From NCBI GenBank assembly GCA_030550115.1, contig JAUQPY010000002.1, positions 1 through 34,399 of the forward strand: a stretch of 34,399 nucleotides of DNA, written 5' to 3'. A model generated the notes under the pieces. That model saw nothing but the letters and a program-made list of their open reading frames with translations. It ran no database searches and was not told the origin of the DNA. This DNA comes from Microcaldota archaeon. Lineage in GTDB: Archaea; Micrarchaeota; Micrarchaeia; Anstonellales; J096. The number at the start of each line of letters is the position of its first letter. The stretch's first letter is position 1. Below, piece by piece: positions 1-7,682 of the stretch. A program made the position numbers and the translations under genes.

Positions 1-455
1 ACCCAGGGCAGATATGGAGAATATTCTATACTATTCCTAACTGTGCACCTGGGGAGAGAGTGAGAGTAGAGATAAATGTGGATCCAATGAATAGTATCAT
101 AGAGTCTGATGAAACAAATAATAGAATTGAATACGACCTGGTATGTGGTTATACTTGTGATCTGAATCCAGCCACATCTCAAATGAATAAAATATTAAAC
201 CAAGAGGTTCAGACATCAATTAAATGTGGTGCTGAAAATTGTGTGTCAATCCAGATAAGTTCTTTACCAGCATATTTACAATTTATCAATCAGAATCCAT
301 CTCTAAGGTTTAGATTGATCGATATCAGCAATCTACCAAACACATTGAACGTAGATATCTCTGCAATTGGAAATGATGGGAAGAGTTACAATTGTAAGTA
401 TAGGATAGATTTTCAAGGCTCTAATAACATGGATCCTTGTAGAGAGAGAATATAA
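1..455 (+). CDS. C-terminal end of a secreted CARDB-domain protein (5' partial)
   Basis: The reading frame is open from the left edge of the window (codons in phase from base 3), so the GTG at 60 in the ORF track is just an internal valine and the gene starts outside the window. The segment 'DPMNSIIESDETNNR' is the hallmark end of a CARDB (cell-adhesion-related, Ig-like beta sandwich) domain, preceded by 'CAPGERVRVEINV', a typical penultimate strand. About 110 further residues follow that I do not recognise; they contain five cysteines, which fits an extracytoplasmic location. CARDB domains are known from archaeal surface and secreted proteins, where they act as stalk or adhesion modules. No membrane anchor is visible in this C-terminal part. 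The domain call is good; the function of the whole protein cannot be judged. Confidence 0.75.
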   Translation, partial: PGQIWRIFYTIPNCAPGERVRVEINVDPMNSIIESDETNNRIEYDLVCGYTCDLNPATSQMNKILNQEVQTSIKCGAENCVSIQISSLPAYLQFINQNPSLRFRLIDISNLPNTLNVDISAIGNDGKSYNCKYRIDFQGSNNMDPCRERI

Positions 456-463
456 ATTTAAAT
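451..463 (+). promoter_or_regulatory. TATA box of tRNA-His
   Basis: The AT-rich stretch tataaatttaaat overlaps the stop codon of the CARDB gene and lies about 26-38 bases before the first base of tRNA-His, a usual archaeal TATA distance. A promoter call from position and sequence only. Confidence 0.5.
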
Positions 464-488
464 CCTTCATCTACATAAACTAAATACA

Positions 489-559
489 GCCGAGGTGGTG
501 TAACGGCAGCATGAGAGGCTGTGGCCCTCTAGGTCCGGGTTCAAATCCCGGCCTCGGCC
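489..559 (+). tRNA. tRNA-His (anticodon GTG)
   Basis: All four arms fold: acceptor GCCGAGG/CCTCGGC (7 bp), a D arm with GG at 505-506, anticodon stem AGAGG/CCTCT with loop CTGTGGC, and T arm CCGGG-TTCAAAT-CCCGG. The anticodon at 521-523 is GTG, hence His. The discriminator base at 559 is C, as expected for archaeal and bacterial tRNA-His. CCA is not encoded. Base -1 (488) is A, so the extra G-1 of mature tRNA-His is not in the gene (see findings). No intron. Confidence 0.95.
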
Positions 560-588
560 TTTTGATCACTAGTCCTTAGCATAGATAG

Positions 589-602
589 CTTTTTAAAAAT
601 AC
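589..602 (+). promoter_or_regulatory. TATA box of the Kazal-domain gene
   Basis: The stretch ctttttaaaaatac is centred about 26 bases before the ATG at 621. No Shine-Dalgarno-like sequence lies next to the ATG, so the transcript is probably leaderless. Confidence 0.6.
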
Positions 603-620
603 ATTTACAAAAATAGTAAT

Positions 621-1406
621 ATGCACAGAACTATAAATTATATATTTCTAGGAGTTATATTATCTATACTATTAATATACGGCTTGGATGCGAATAAAAA
701 ACCTGTAAGAGATCCTGATATAATCTGTCCAGCAGTCTACCAACCAGTTTGCGGAGAGGATGGAAATACATATTCAAACAGCTGTGAAGCCTATGCCCAT
801 GGTGTTAAAGTATTATATAAAGGAGAGTGCGGGGATAGAGATCCTGAGAATTCCACTCCTCCTTCTATGCTAAATAATCTTCCTTCTATGCTAAATAACT
901 TAGCTCTAGCAGTCTATTTAAAGGATAATATTGTTGTAGAACTGGATGTATTAAACCTTAGAAAACAGGAATGTATATACGGTAATATTGCAGATAAGGT
1001 GAATATAATACAATTGCATAGGGAAATTAGAGTTTTAGAGTTAAAGGATAGTGCATGTTATATATATCCAACTATGGAAGTAGTTGATTGTAATAGTTGT
1101 AGTGGTGAATTGGGTATTATGAAGATATTGAAACATGTGGAGATATATAAAGATACCCCTATGGCACAGAAACAGACTGTAAATCAAAAACAGATTACAG
1201 ATGATGACATAGATATGAATTATATAAAGAACAGAGCTAAAGAGATAGCCGCAGAGAACAAAGCTAAGATAAAAAGAGTAGAGATAGACGAGGAAGGAAA
1301 TGCCTACGTGGTTGTAGATAGACCTATGAAGTTGATATTCATAGAACTTCCAATTAAAGAGGAAGTTAGAGTGGTGATAAAAAAGAAATCTTACCCATAT
1401 AACTAA
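621..1406 (+). CDS. Exported Kazal-type domain protein
   Basis: This 261-aa protein starts with a hydrophobic segment (residues about 6-22) that acts as a signal peptide or anchor. Next comes a Kazal-like domain at about residues 33-71: cysteines C36, C44, C55 and C70 with the typical 'PVCGEDGNTYSNSC' core. A classical Kazal domain has six cysteines; here the first is missing and the one normally just after 'NSCE' is a tyrosine, so this is a four-cysteine, two-disulfide version. Kazal domains are canonical serine-protease inhibitors or structural modules of secreted proteins. The remaining 190 residues are unknown: a beta-rich part with further cysteines (EC, AC, CNSC), a charged helix, and a strand-rich end. 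The start is supported by the TATA box. Inhibition of an external protease, or protection against a partner's proteases, is inference. Confidence 0.75.
   Translation: MHRTINYIFLGVILSILLIYGLDANKKPVRDPDIICPAVYQPVCGEDGNTYSNSCEAYAHGVKVLYKGECGDRDPENSTPPSMLNNLPSMLNNLALAVYLKDNIVVELDVLNLRKQECIYGNIADKVNIIQLHREIRVLELKDSACYIYPTMEVVDCNSCSGELGIMKILKHVEIYKDTPMAQKQTVNQKQITDDDIDMNYIKNRAKEIAAENKAKIKRVEIDEEGNAYVVVDRPMKLIFIELPIKEEVRVVIKKKSYPYN
861..902 (+). repeat. Two tandem 21-bp repeats inside the Kazal-domain gene
   Basis: Two neighbouring copies of ccttctatgctaaataa plus four bases encode the same seven residues twice (PSMLNNL). They form the linker just after the Kazal domain. Recent duplication, or slippage, is likely because the copies differ only at their ends. 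Confidence 0.8.
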
Positions 1407-1408
1407 TA

Positions 1409-1430
1409 AATTTCTTTTTTATTTCTTTTT
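1409..1430 (+). terminator. T-rich tract after the Kazal gene
   Basis: Directly after the stop codon the non-template strand runs aatttcttttttatttcttttt, resembling archaeal oligo-T intrinsic terminators, which need no hairpin. The part TTTTTTATTT also sits about 26 bases before the YchF-like gene, so it could double as that gene's weak TATA box. Confidence 0.4.
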
Positions 1431-1445
1431 GTATATATTTTACTG

Positions 1446-2579
1446 ATGATAGAGATTGGTGTTGTTGGCAAACCTTCTGTGGGTAAATCCACTTTTTTCT
1501 CCGCAGCGACGATGATAGATGTAGCTATAGATCCCCGTCCTTTTACCACTATAGAACCTAATACTGGTATCGGATTTGTTAGAGTTGAGGATATAGGTTT
1601 TGAGCTTGGTGTGGTCTCCCAACCTAGAAATGGATTTATACTAGGAAAATATAGATTTGTTGGTGTAAAAATGATAGATGTTGCAGGTTTAGTTCCTGGT
1701 GCGCATCAGGGACGTGGTCTTGGGAATAGATTCTTAAATGATCTAAATCAAGCGGAGGGATTAATCCATATTATTGATATGTCTGGATCTACTGATGAGG
1801 AAGGTAGGTTTATCGGTATTGGAGCTAGAGATCCCGAGGATGATATCAAGTTTTTAGAATATGAACTTGATATGTGGTATAGAGATATATTGGAGAGAAA
1901 CAGAGATAGAATACAGCGAGAGATTAGAGCTGGAAAGGAACCATGGGAAGCTCTTTATAATGTGTTCTCATCCCTAAGATTGAATAGGCAGGATGCTGAA
2001 ATTGCTATGAAAAATTACGATCTCAATTCTGAAGAACTTCCCAGATTTCTGAGAGAGAGAAGTAAGAAAATAGTTATAGCTGGTAATAAAATGGATGTGG
2101 GGAAAGCTATGGAGAATTATGATAGGCTTAAGAAGAACTATGATATCATACCTGTATCTGCTGAGGCAGAATTAGCATTGAAAAGAGCTTCAAAACACGG
2201 CATTATAAGATATATTTATGGGGAAAAGGATTTTGAAATAATAGGTGAGTTAAGTGATCAGCAAAGGATAGCGTTAGAGAAAATTAGAAAGATTTTACCT
2301 ACAGGAGTTCAACAGGTAATTGAACATCTGGTCTTTGATGTTCTGAACTATATTGCTGTGTTTCCAGCAGGAAGTAAATTAGTAGATAAACAAGGTAGAG
2401 TACTACCTGACTGTTTTCTATTAAAAAGAGGTTCTAATCTAGAAGACTTTGCTTCAGCCATACATACAGATCTAGCTAAACATTTGCTATATGGGATAGA
2501 TGTTAGAACTAAACGCAGATTAGGTAAGGAATATATTTTACAACACAGAGATGGTATAGAGATAGTTGCTGCAAAATGA
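1446..2579 (+). CDS. Archaeal YchF/OLA1-like GTPase of the Obg family
   Basis: This 377-aa P-loop NTPase belongs to the TRAFAC Obg/YchF family, the archaeal form. Visible motifs are G1 'GKPSVGKST' (residues 8-16), G2 'FTTIEPN' (33-39), G3 'DVAG' followed by the Obg signature 'LVPGAHQGRGLGNRF' (78-96), and G4 'NKMD' (214-217). A helical insertion lies between G3 and G4 and a TGS-like domain at the C-terminus ('VFPAGSKLVDKQGRVLPDCFLL'-type core, about 300-375). Members bind ribosomes and nucleotides; their precise role in archaea is not settled. It is followed in translational coupling by endA (ATGA overlap), so the two are co-transcribed. The length is usual for the archaeal family. The family call is secure. 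Confidence 0.92.
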   Translation: MIEIGVVGKPSVGKSTFFSAATMIDVAIDPRPFTTIEPNTGIGFVRVEDIGFELGVVSQPRNGFILGKYRFVGVKMIDVAGLVPGAHQGRGLGNRFLNDLNQAEGLIHIIDMSGSTDEEGRFIGIGARDPEDDIKFLEYELDMWYRDILERNRDRIQREIRAGKEPWEALYNVFSSLRLNRQDAEIAMKNYDLNSEELPRFLRERSKKIVIAGNKMDVGKAMENYDRLKKNYDIIPVSAEAELALKRASKHGIIRYIYGEKDFEIIGELSDQQRIALEKIRKILPTGVQQVIEHLVFDVLNYIAVFPAGSKLVDKQGRVLPDCFLLKRGSNLEDFASAIHTDLAKHLLYGIDVRTKRRLGKEYILQHRDGIEIVAAK

Positions 2580-3409
2580 ACTACGAACAGTTATTTCAGA
2601 ATGAGCTAAATAGAGTATTAATAGATCTATCTAGAGTTGATCTTTATAAATACAGGGCCTATAGACAGCTTAGATTGGAAGGATTCTATCCGGAATCTGG
2701 TATATCTAATATAGAGATTAAAGAATTGGCTATTGGAGAATGTCCAAAGATAAGACCTTTTGCCTATACTTTGATAGGTGATATGATTATTAGCTTATCT
2801 CGAGAGGCGTATAGGATATATAATGAATATTGGCTAGGAACAAAAGGGGCTTACAAAAAAGAAGAATTCAGCCCATATGTTATATTTGATAGATATGAGA
2901 GCGAGTATATTCTATATAAGTTAGGTAAGATAAACCAATTGAGAGAAGATTCGGAGATCTTTACACTATTTAGAGATTCTGGTTATATAGTAAAGACTGG
3001 TTACAAGTATGGAGGGATATTTAGGATATATGGTTTGAACTATAAGAGAGATAATAGAGAACATTCAAAGTATATTTTTAATATAAATAGAGTACTGAAT
3101 TCCATAGAATTGCAGAGAATAGTAAGAGTCACAGAAGGAGTAAATAAGATTCCAATTTTTCCATATAGAAAAACTAATAAGAGATATAGAGAGCAATTTA
3201 CAATGAGAAAGAATGATTACTATGGAATATACGTTTTTAGAGAGAATAGTAAAATAGATCTATCTATGGTTATAGATTCTGCAATTCTAAACAGACGTAA
3301 ACCACTAGTTACAATAGTAGATCAGGAAGGAGATATTCTTAGATTAGATATGGAATTATTGAAATTAAGAGATAAATATTTTATAGCTATTTATAGAAAT
3401 AGATCATAG
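2576..3409 (+). CDS. endA: tRNA-splicing endonuclease
   Basis: The enzyme cuts bulge-helix-bulge introns out of pre-tRNA (and pre-rRNA). The C-terminal catalytic fold is clear: 'GYIVKTGYKYG' (137-147), the catalytic triad Tyr152 ('FRIY'), His163 ('EHSKY') and Lys242 ('RRKPLVTIVDQEGDI'). The alpha-type N-terminal domain is seen at about 83-125 ('EYWLGTK ... YILYKLGKI'). At 277 aa it is longer than the simple ~180-aa alpha subunit: about 75 extra residues precede it, and an insertion of about 50 residues (171-225) separates His from Lys. The extension contains 'YRAYRQLRLEGFYPESG', which looks like a degenerate copy of the 'YRDLRDRGYVVKTG' region, so a fused second half-unit is possible. ATG overlaps the previous stop by 4 nt; the TAG stop shares its G with tRNA-Ser base 1. 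Confidence 0.88.
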   Translation: MNYEQLFQNELNRVLIDLSRVDLYKYRAYRQLRLEGFYPESGISNIEIKELAIGECPKIRPFAYTLIGDMIISLSREAYRIYNEYWLGTKGAYKKEEFSPYVIFDRYESEYILYKLGKINQLREDSEIFTLFRDSGYIVKTGYKYGGIFRIYGLNYKRDNREHSKYIFNINRVLNSIELQRIVRVTEGVNKIPIFPYRKTNKRYREQFTMRKNDYYGIYVFRENSKIDLSMVIDSAILNRRKPLVTIVDQEGDILRLDMELLKLRDKYFIAIYRNRS

Positions 3410-3492
3410 CCGGGATGGCAGAGCGGTCGATTGCGCTGGACTCGAGATCCAGTGCCCGAAAGGGTTCGGGGGTTCGAATCCCTCTCCCGGCG
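3409..3492 (+). tRNA. tRNA-Ser (anticodon CGA)
   Basis: Type II tRNA with acceptor GCCGGGA/TCCCGGC, anticodon stem CTGGA/TCCAG, loop CTCGAGA (anticodon CGA at 3443-3445), a long variable arm (GCCCGAAAGGGTTCG region) and T arm with GGTTCGAATCC. Discriminator G73 at 3492; CCA not encoded. It reads UCG. Its first base is the last base of the endA stop codon. A TATA-like atattttata at 3376-3385, inside endA, may give it its own promoter. It differs from the tRNA-Ser at 22917 by one base only, position 34. Confidence 0.95.
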
Positions 3493-3494
3493 AT

Positions 3495-4010
3495 CTATAT
3501 AAAATAGTTCTTGTAATTAAGCTTTATCTGTGCATTTGGTCTTATCATGGTAGATAGATAATTTCCATTCATATAAACCTTTAGTTGGAGAGACGATTTA
3601 TCATAAATTGGATTTTTTAAGAAAAGGGGTCTACCATAGGGATTGGGAGAAAACTCAAATATCACATCATTCACTCTAAATACGATATCTGTATAGTAAT
3701 TACCTTTATTATTTATTTGATTCATATATCCATATCCTAAGTATAAGATTCTTGGATTTTCAAAGACCAGTATAAGTCTTAATAGGATATCCAATAGCTG
3801 TACAGCGCCAAACTCTGCATCTGTATTTTCAAGCAGTTTCCTATGCTCATGCGGAATAGATTTAATTATAATTCCTTTTAAGAACTTGTGAGTATTTAAG
3901 ATCAGTTTTTCTTCATTTTTAGTATTCGTAAGTTTTCTTGCCAGACTCAATTCGCCATGTATCTCATCTACACTATGGATTATCTCAGCAAATCTTTTAG
4001 CCTGAACCAT
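3495..4010 (-). CDS. Unknown protein, 171 aa
   Basis: I do not recognise this protein. The N-terminal half is helical and charged; the C-terminal half alternates short hydrophobic strands ('IVFRVNDVIFEFSPNPYGRP', 'LQLKVYMNGNYLSTMI'), so a mixed alpha/beta fold without membrane segments is likely. The ORF track starts it at a GTG (4043), but the ATG at 4010 lies 26 bases from the centre of a TATA box (4032-4040) that also serves the divergent gene at 4062; the GTG would put that TATA inside the gene. The stop lies two bases from the end of tRNA-Ser(CGA), convergent. Confidence 0.7.
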   Translation of the reverse strand: MVQAKRFAEIIHSVDEIHGELSLARKLTNTKNEEKLILNTHKFLKGIIIKSIPHEHRKLLENTDAEFGAVQLLDILLRLILVFENPRILYLGYGYMNQINNKGNYYTDIVFRVNDVIFEFSPNPYGRPLFLKNPIYDKSSLQLKVYMNGNYLSTMIRPNAQIKLNYKNYFI

Positions 4011-4031
4011 ATTATATTTTTTACATATTAA

Positions 4032-4040
4032 ATTTTTAAA
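4032..4040. promoter_or_regulatory. Shared TATA box between two divergent genes
   Basis: ATTTTTAAA, centred 26 bases from the ATG at 4010 (minus) and 26 from the ATG at 4062 (plus). The start codons are 52 bp apart, so one core element probably serves both directions. Confidence 0.65.
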
Positions 4041-4061
4041 CACTTTATATGATATTAAGAT

Positions 4062-4481
4062 ATGATTCTAAAAGATCTAATCACACAATACAGTGAGACA
4101 AGATCGTCTAGGGCTATAGCCTCTATTATAGGAGCAAGGAGAATAGATGAAATAAAAGAGAATTTGATAGAGGCTAAACTTAAGTCTTATGAGATCTGGA
4201 AATTGAATGATATCTTAAACAACGATTTAGAAATATACAGATCTATGATAAATCCTTATGATGCAAGAGAGGTTAGATCCATGATAAAAAAATATTTAGA
4301 ACTTATAAAAGAGATAAATATAATAGAGCAAGTAGCTAGAAAAATACATTTATGGATGAAACTAGATTCTACTATTAAGAATTTTGAGAATATCGATCAG
4401 CAAACAGCAATAGAGTTGATGAATTATCTCTCAGGAGCTTTAGATAGTTTAAAGAATGTTAATTCCAGGTCAGGTCCGTAG
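4062..4481 (+). CDS. Unknown helical protein, 139 aa
   Basis: I do not recognise this protein. It is rich in charged residues, isoleucine and leucine, predicted by eye to be all-helical ('EVRSMIKKYLELIKEINIIEQVARKIHLW'), with no membrane segment, cysteine or signal peptide. It has a TATA box at the standard distance. Its last 58 bases overlap the end of the convergent gene at 4424, one of the longest 3' overlaps in the window. Confidence 0.65.
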   Translation: MILKDLITQYSETRSSRAIASIIGARRIDEIKENLIEAKLKSYEIWKLNDILNNDLEIYRSMINPYDAREVRSMIKKYLELIKEINIIEQVARKIHLWMKLDSTIKNFENIDQQTAIELMNYLSGALDSLKNVNSRSGP

Positions 4482-5314
4482 AAATCATCAGCCAAATAAC
4501 CAGTTTTAAGATCGTTAAATGTAATCATATTCTGAGCAGAGTTATATCCCGCAGAAGGAAATATCACATGATATTTTAGATATTTCTCAGAGGTAACTGG
4601 ATAATAATAGCTTGCTACGCTATTAATATTTATTTCTTCAGTATTGAAATACACTTGAAACAATTCTGGTAAGGTTTTTGAATCATATTTGTTTCTTTTC
4701 CTAGCATTTCTATAGAGATGAACATTGGATTTGGGATCCTGTAACATAAATTCAAAATCTTTTAATTCTCTGAGGGTTTCAGCTAACAATTTTACCTCAA
4801 CTTCCCATACAGGAGAAATGTCTCCATTCAGATGAAATCCTTGTACAGTATGAATAAGAATTTTATTTTCATGTAATATAGAGATAGGAATTCTATATAA
4901 CTTTGATATTCGTATGTCAGAAACTATTCTATACATCACTAGATCCAGCATGCCCTCCCAATGAGGAAATGCAAAACTTACATTTCTTTTAATTCCAATT
5001 CTATTTACATAATTTGGTCTTTTACTCAAATATCTCTGTAATTTGTTATTGAAATGATATTCTATACCCTGTCTTAACCTATCCATGTTTTTCAATATAT
5101 TTACATAACCATCAAAATTATAGCCAAGGTATTTTGCCCAGGCTGCAAGTATTACACTGTAATTATCTCTAAAATACATCTCAATCTGTAATTCACCTCT
5201 TAAAAACCTTGTTTTTGAACTTATATCAAATTTCTCCATTTCCTTCCAGATATTCTCTGGAGTGATTATGAACGGTTCTCTAGGCCTAACTCTAGCATAT
5301 ATAGTATCATTCAT
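4424..5314 (-). CDS. Unknown protein, 296 aa
   Basis: I do not recognise this protein. The N-terminal half is helical with many aromatic and basic residues ('RGELQIEMYFRDNYSVILAAWAKYLGY'), the C-terminal half is strand-rich with tyrosine clusters ('SVASYYYPVTSEKYLKYHVIFPSAGY'). No signal peptide, transmembrane segment or cysteine pattern is seen, so it is probably cytoplasmic. A TATA box (actttttaaatc, 5336-5347) lies 27 bases before the ATG, inside the short gap to the topoisomerase gene, so it has its own leaderless promoter. The 3' end overlaps the convergent gene at 4062 by 58 bases. Confidence 0.7.
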   Translation of the reverse strand: MNDTIYARVRPREPFIITPENIWKEMEKFDISSKTRFLRGELQIEMYFRDNYSVILAAWAKYLGYNFDGYVNILKNMDRLRQGIEYHFNNKLQRYLSKRPNYVNRIGIKRNVSFAFPHWEGMLDLVMYRIVSDIRISKLYRIPISILHENKILIHTVQGFHLNGDISPVWEVEVKLLAETLRELKDFEFMLQDPKSNVHLYRNARKRNKYDSKTLPELFQVYFNTEEININSVASYYYPVTSEKYLKYHVIFPSAGYNSAQNMITFNDLKTGYLADDFYGPDLELTFFKLSKAPER

Positions 5315-5362
5315 GTTCTAATTTTTCCAAAAAATACTTTTTAAATCAAAACTATTATTAAT

Positions 5363-7087
5363 TTACTTTTTTGCTATCTTAGATCCTAGGTTTTTAAGTA
5401 GTTCTCTACCAATCTCCTCCTCTTTACCCTCCAATTCTTTAAATATTTTTTCCAACTGATCTCTAGCCTTATTTATAACAATTCTATAATCTTGCTCTCC
5501 TTCTTGTACTTTTTCCAATTCTTCCTCTAATGCCCTAGTAAAACTTTCACTGAATAGATCAGGAACATAGTTATATAGAACATTCTTAATAACTCTACCT
5601 AACTCCGTAACATAGATTTTTCCCTTTTCCTGGTATATGTAACCTCTGCTAAAAAGAGTCTGAATAATTGCTGCTCTAGTAGCTTTAGTGCCTAACTTTA
5701 GCTCTTCTAATTTGGATAGTATTGATACTTGATTATATCTGGAAGGCGGTTTAGTTTTTGATTTTCTAATTCTATAGTTTACTTCATATAAACCCGGATC
5801 AATAGATACTTCTTGGGTATCTATTTTAGTATAAGGAAAAATTTCAAGATATCCTTGATCTTTTATAACTATTGATTTTGTTGTAAATATATCTCCTACA
5901 TCCAATCTATATTCACGTATTTCTAAAATCATAGGATCAGATAGGGTTGCTAAGAAAGTCCTAACTATTATATCGTATATTTTAGCCTCATCGGTAGTGA
6001 TTTCAGCAGATATTCCTGTAGGATATATTGCAGGATGTGCAGGATCTGTTTTCTTACCTGAAGTTGGGATAAGTTTATCTTTTGATATGATTTTTTGGAT
6101 ATAGCTTTTATGAATATTCAAAGATTCTAGTATTTTACGTATATTAAGATCTGGTGGGTATCTTTGAGATGAGGTTCTAGGATAGCTTATCATCCCTTTC
6201 TCATACAGAGACTGGGCCAAGGACAATGTTTTATTAGGGGGTATTTTATATATATAATAAGCTCTTTCCTGTAGCGTCATTAGATCTGGAGGATAGATAT
6301 ATCTTCTCTCTTCATTTATAATAAGTTCAACATTTCCCTTGCTACTGAGATTAGAGATATACCTATCTGCATCATCTTTAGAATCAAATCGCCTATCATT
6401 ACTGAACTCCACATCATCAACTATAGCAATCACACTGAATATATCCTTAGGGATAAATCTGTTTATATCATCATCTCTCTGAATTAATAGGTTTAAAGAA
6501 GGGGCCTGCACTCTGCCAATACTCAATATATCCAAACCAGTATTCTTTACTGCTCTTAGACTTGCCATCAGAAATCTAGACAGATTAATTCCATAATACC
6601 AATCTACGATATGTCTTGCCTCTCCTGCATAGGCATTTTGATAGTCAAAATCAATCAGATTATTCCAGGATCTATTAAGTTCAGAGTAAGTTATTGATGA
6701 GAACTTCATTCTTAAAATATCTCTATCTCTTCCTAGGGCATATCTAGCGATGTTGTATCCAATTAAACTTCCTTCTATATCGAAATCTGTAGCCACTATT
6801 ATTCTATTTGCATTCTCTCTTAGCATCTCCGCTAACTCTATGTATGGTTTAGTATGGATAAGGTCTCTATCAACTTGATAAGCAGGTTTCCATGATATAT
6901 TAAAAACAGGATACCTCCAGTTTCTATCAATCTGATCTAGTTGATAAACATGTCCTACTCCAGAGATAACTGCGATATTGTCCGATCTAAAATATCCTAT
7001 GTTCTTATATTTAATATACTTAATATTCTTGAATATTGATGCAATTTTCCTAGCAACGTTAGGCTTTTCAGCGATTATAATATCCAC
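5363..7087 (-). CDS. topA: DNA topoisomerase, type IA
   Basis: The enzyme relaxes or decatenates DNA by cutting one strand through a 5'-phosphotyrosine. The TOPRIM domain is at the N-terminus ('IIIAEKPNVARKIA' with Glu7; 'DFDIEG' with Asp101, Asp103, Glu105), the active-site motif is 'GMISYPRTSS' with Tyr302, and 'GRVQAPSLNLL' (191-201) is also typical. At 574 aa it is the core enzyme only; I see no CxxC zinc fingers at the C-terminus, which ends in a charged helix. The short toroid and the archaeal context place it near archaeal topoisomerase I/III; which of the two I cannot say. The start is GTG, 27 bases from the centre of the TATA box shared with cmk. Confidence 0.92.
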   Translation of the reverse strand: MDIIIAEKPNVARKIASIFKNIKYIKYKNIGYFRSDNIAVISGVGHVYQLDQIDRNWRYPVFNISWKPAYQVDRDLIHTKPYIELAEMLRENANRIIVATDFDIEGSLIGYNIARYALGRDRDILRMKFSSITYSELNRSWNNLIDFDYQNAYAGEARHIVDWYYGINLSRFLMASLRAVKNTGLDILSIGRVQAPSLNLLIQRDDDINRFIPKDIFSVIAIVDDVEFSNDRRFDSKDDADRYISNLSSKGNVELIINEERRYIYPPDLMTLQERAYYIYKIPPNKTLSLAQSLYEKGMISYPRTSSQRYPPDLNIRKILESLNIHKSYIQKIISKDKLIPTSGKKTDPAHPAIYPTGISAEITTDEAKIYDIIVRTFLATLSDPMILEIREYRLDVGDIFTTKSIVIKDQGYLEIFPYTKIDTQEVSIDPGLYEVNYRIRKSKTKPPSRYNQVSILSKLEELKLGTKATRAAIIQTLFSRGYIYQEKGKIYVTELGRVIKNVLYNYVPDLFSESFTRALEEELEKVQEGEQDYRIVINKARDQLEKIFKELEGKEEEIGRELLKNLGSKIAKK

Positions 7088-7109
7088 AACCTATTATAGA
7101 ATCAAATCG

Positions 7110-7119
7110 TTTAAAAATC
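7110..7119. promoter_or_regulatory. Shared TATA box, topA / cmk
   Basis: tttaaaaatc lies in the 49 bases between the topA GTG (7087) and the cmk ATG (7137). It is centred about 27 bases from the first and 23 from the second, fitting a bidirectional core promoter. Confidence 0.6.
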
Positions 7120-7136
7120 TATGGATATATTAAAAC

Positions 7137-7682
7137 ATGAAAATAGCTATATCTGGATATGTTGGTGTTGGTAAGACTACATTAGCATATGAATTAAGTA
7201 AGTATATGCTAAATAGATATGGTATCAAGATAGAGCTGATAATACCATCATTCAAAGACATAGCTGCCTCTATAGGGGTTACTCTTGAGCAGTTTCAGGA
7301 GATGGCTAAGAACAATCCTAATATAGATAAGGAGTTTGACAGATATATAAAGGAGGAGGTAAAAAAACACGAGCATGCTATAATTGCAACATGGCTTGCA
7401 GTATGGACTATCCAGGATGCAGATCTGAAGATATTCTTAACAACTGATTTTGAAGAGAGGGTTAGAAGAATTATGAATAGAGATAATATGGATTATGAAA
7501 CTGCTAAGAGGCATATCCTATTAAGAGATAGACAGAACTATGAAAGGTACTTAGATGTGTATGGAATCGATATCAGTAGACCTTTTGATGTAGCCCATCT
7601 CATAATAAATACAACTCATTTTAGTGTTGATGATGAAATAGCTATTATAGAAACAGCTTTGAGAAGAAAAGGTCTGTTGTAA
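7137..7682 (+). CDS. cmk: Archaeal cytidylate kinase
   Basis: It phosphorylates (d)CMP with ATP. The P-loop 'GYVGVGKTT' is at residues 7-15, followed by the archaeal-type region 'FKDIAASIGVTLEQFQEMAKNNPNIDKEFDRY', in which early-position helix and acidic 'IDKE' are typical of this family. The LID arginines appear in 'RDNMDYETAKRHILLRDRQNYERY'. At 181 aa it has the usual length of archaeal Cmk. It overlaps the next gene (cbf5) by one base in TAATG, and the cmk-cbf5 neighbourhood is known from other archaea, which supports both calls. Leaderless promoter shared with topA. Confidence 0.85.
   Translation: MKIAISGYVGVGKTTLAYELSKYMLNRYGIKIELIIPSFKDIAASIGVTLEQFQEMAKNNPNIDKEFDRYIKEEVKKHEHAIIATWLAVWTIQDADLKIFLTTDFEERVRRIMNRDNMDYETAKRHILLRDRQNYERYLDVYGIDISRPFDVAHLIINTTHFSVDDEIAIIETALRRKGLL

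Noticed and set aside
4011-4043. GTG start of the 3495-4043 ORF
   Set aside because: It would place the shared TATA box inside the coding region; ATG 4010 sits at the standard distance.
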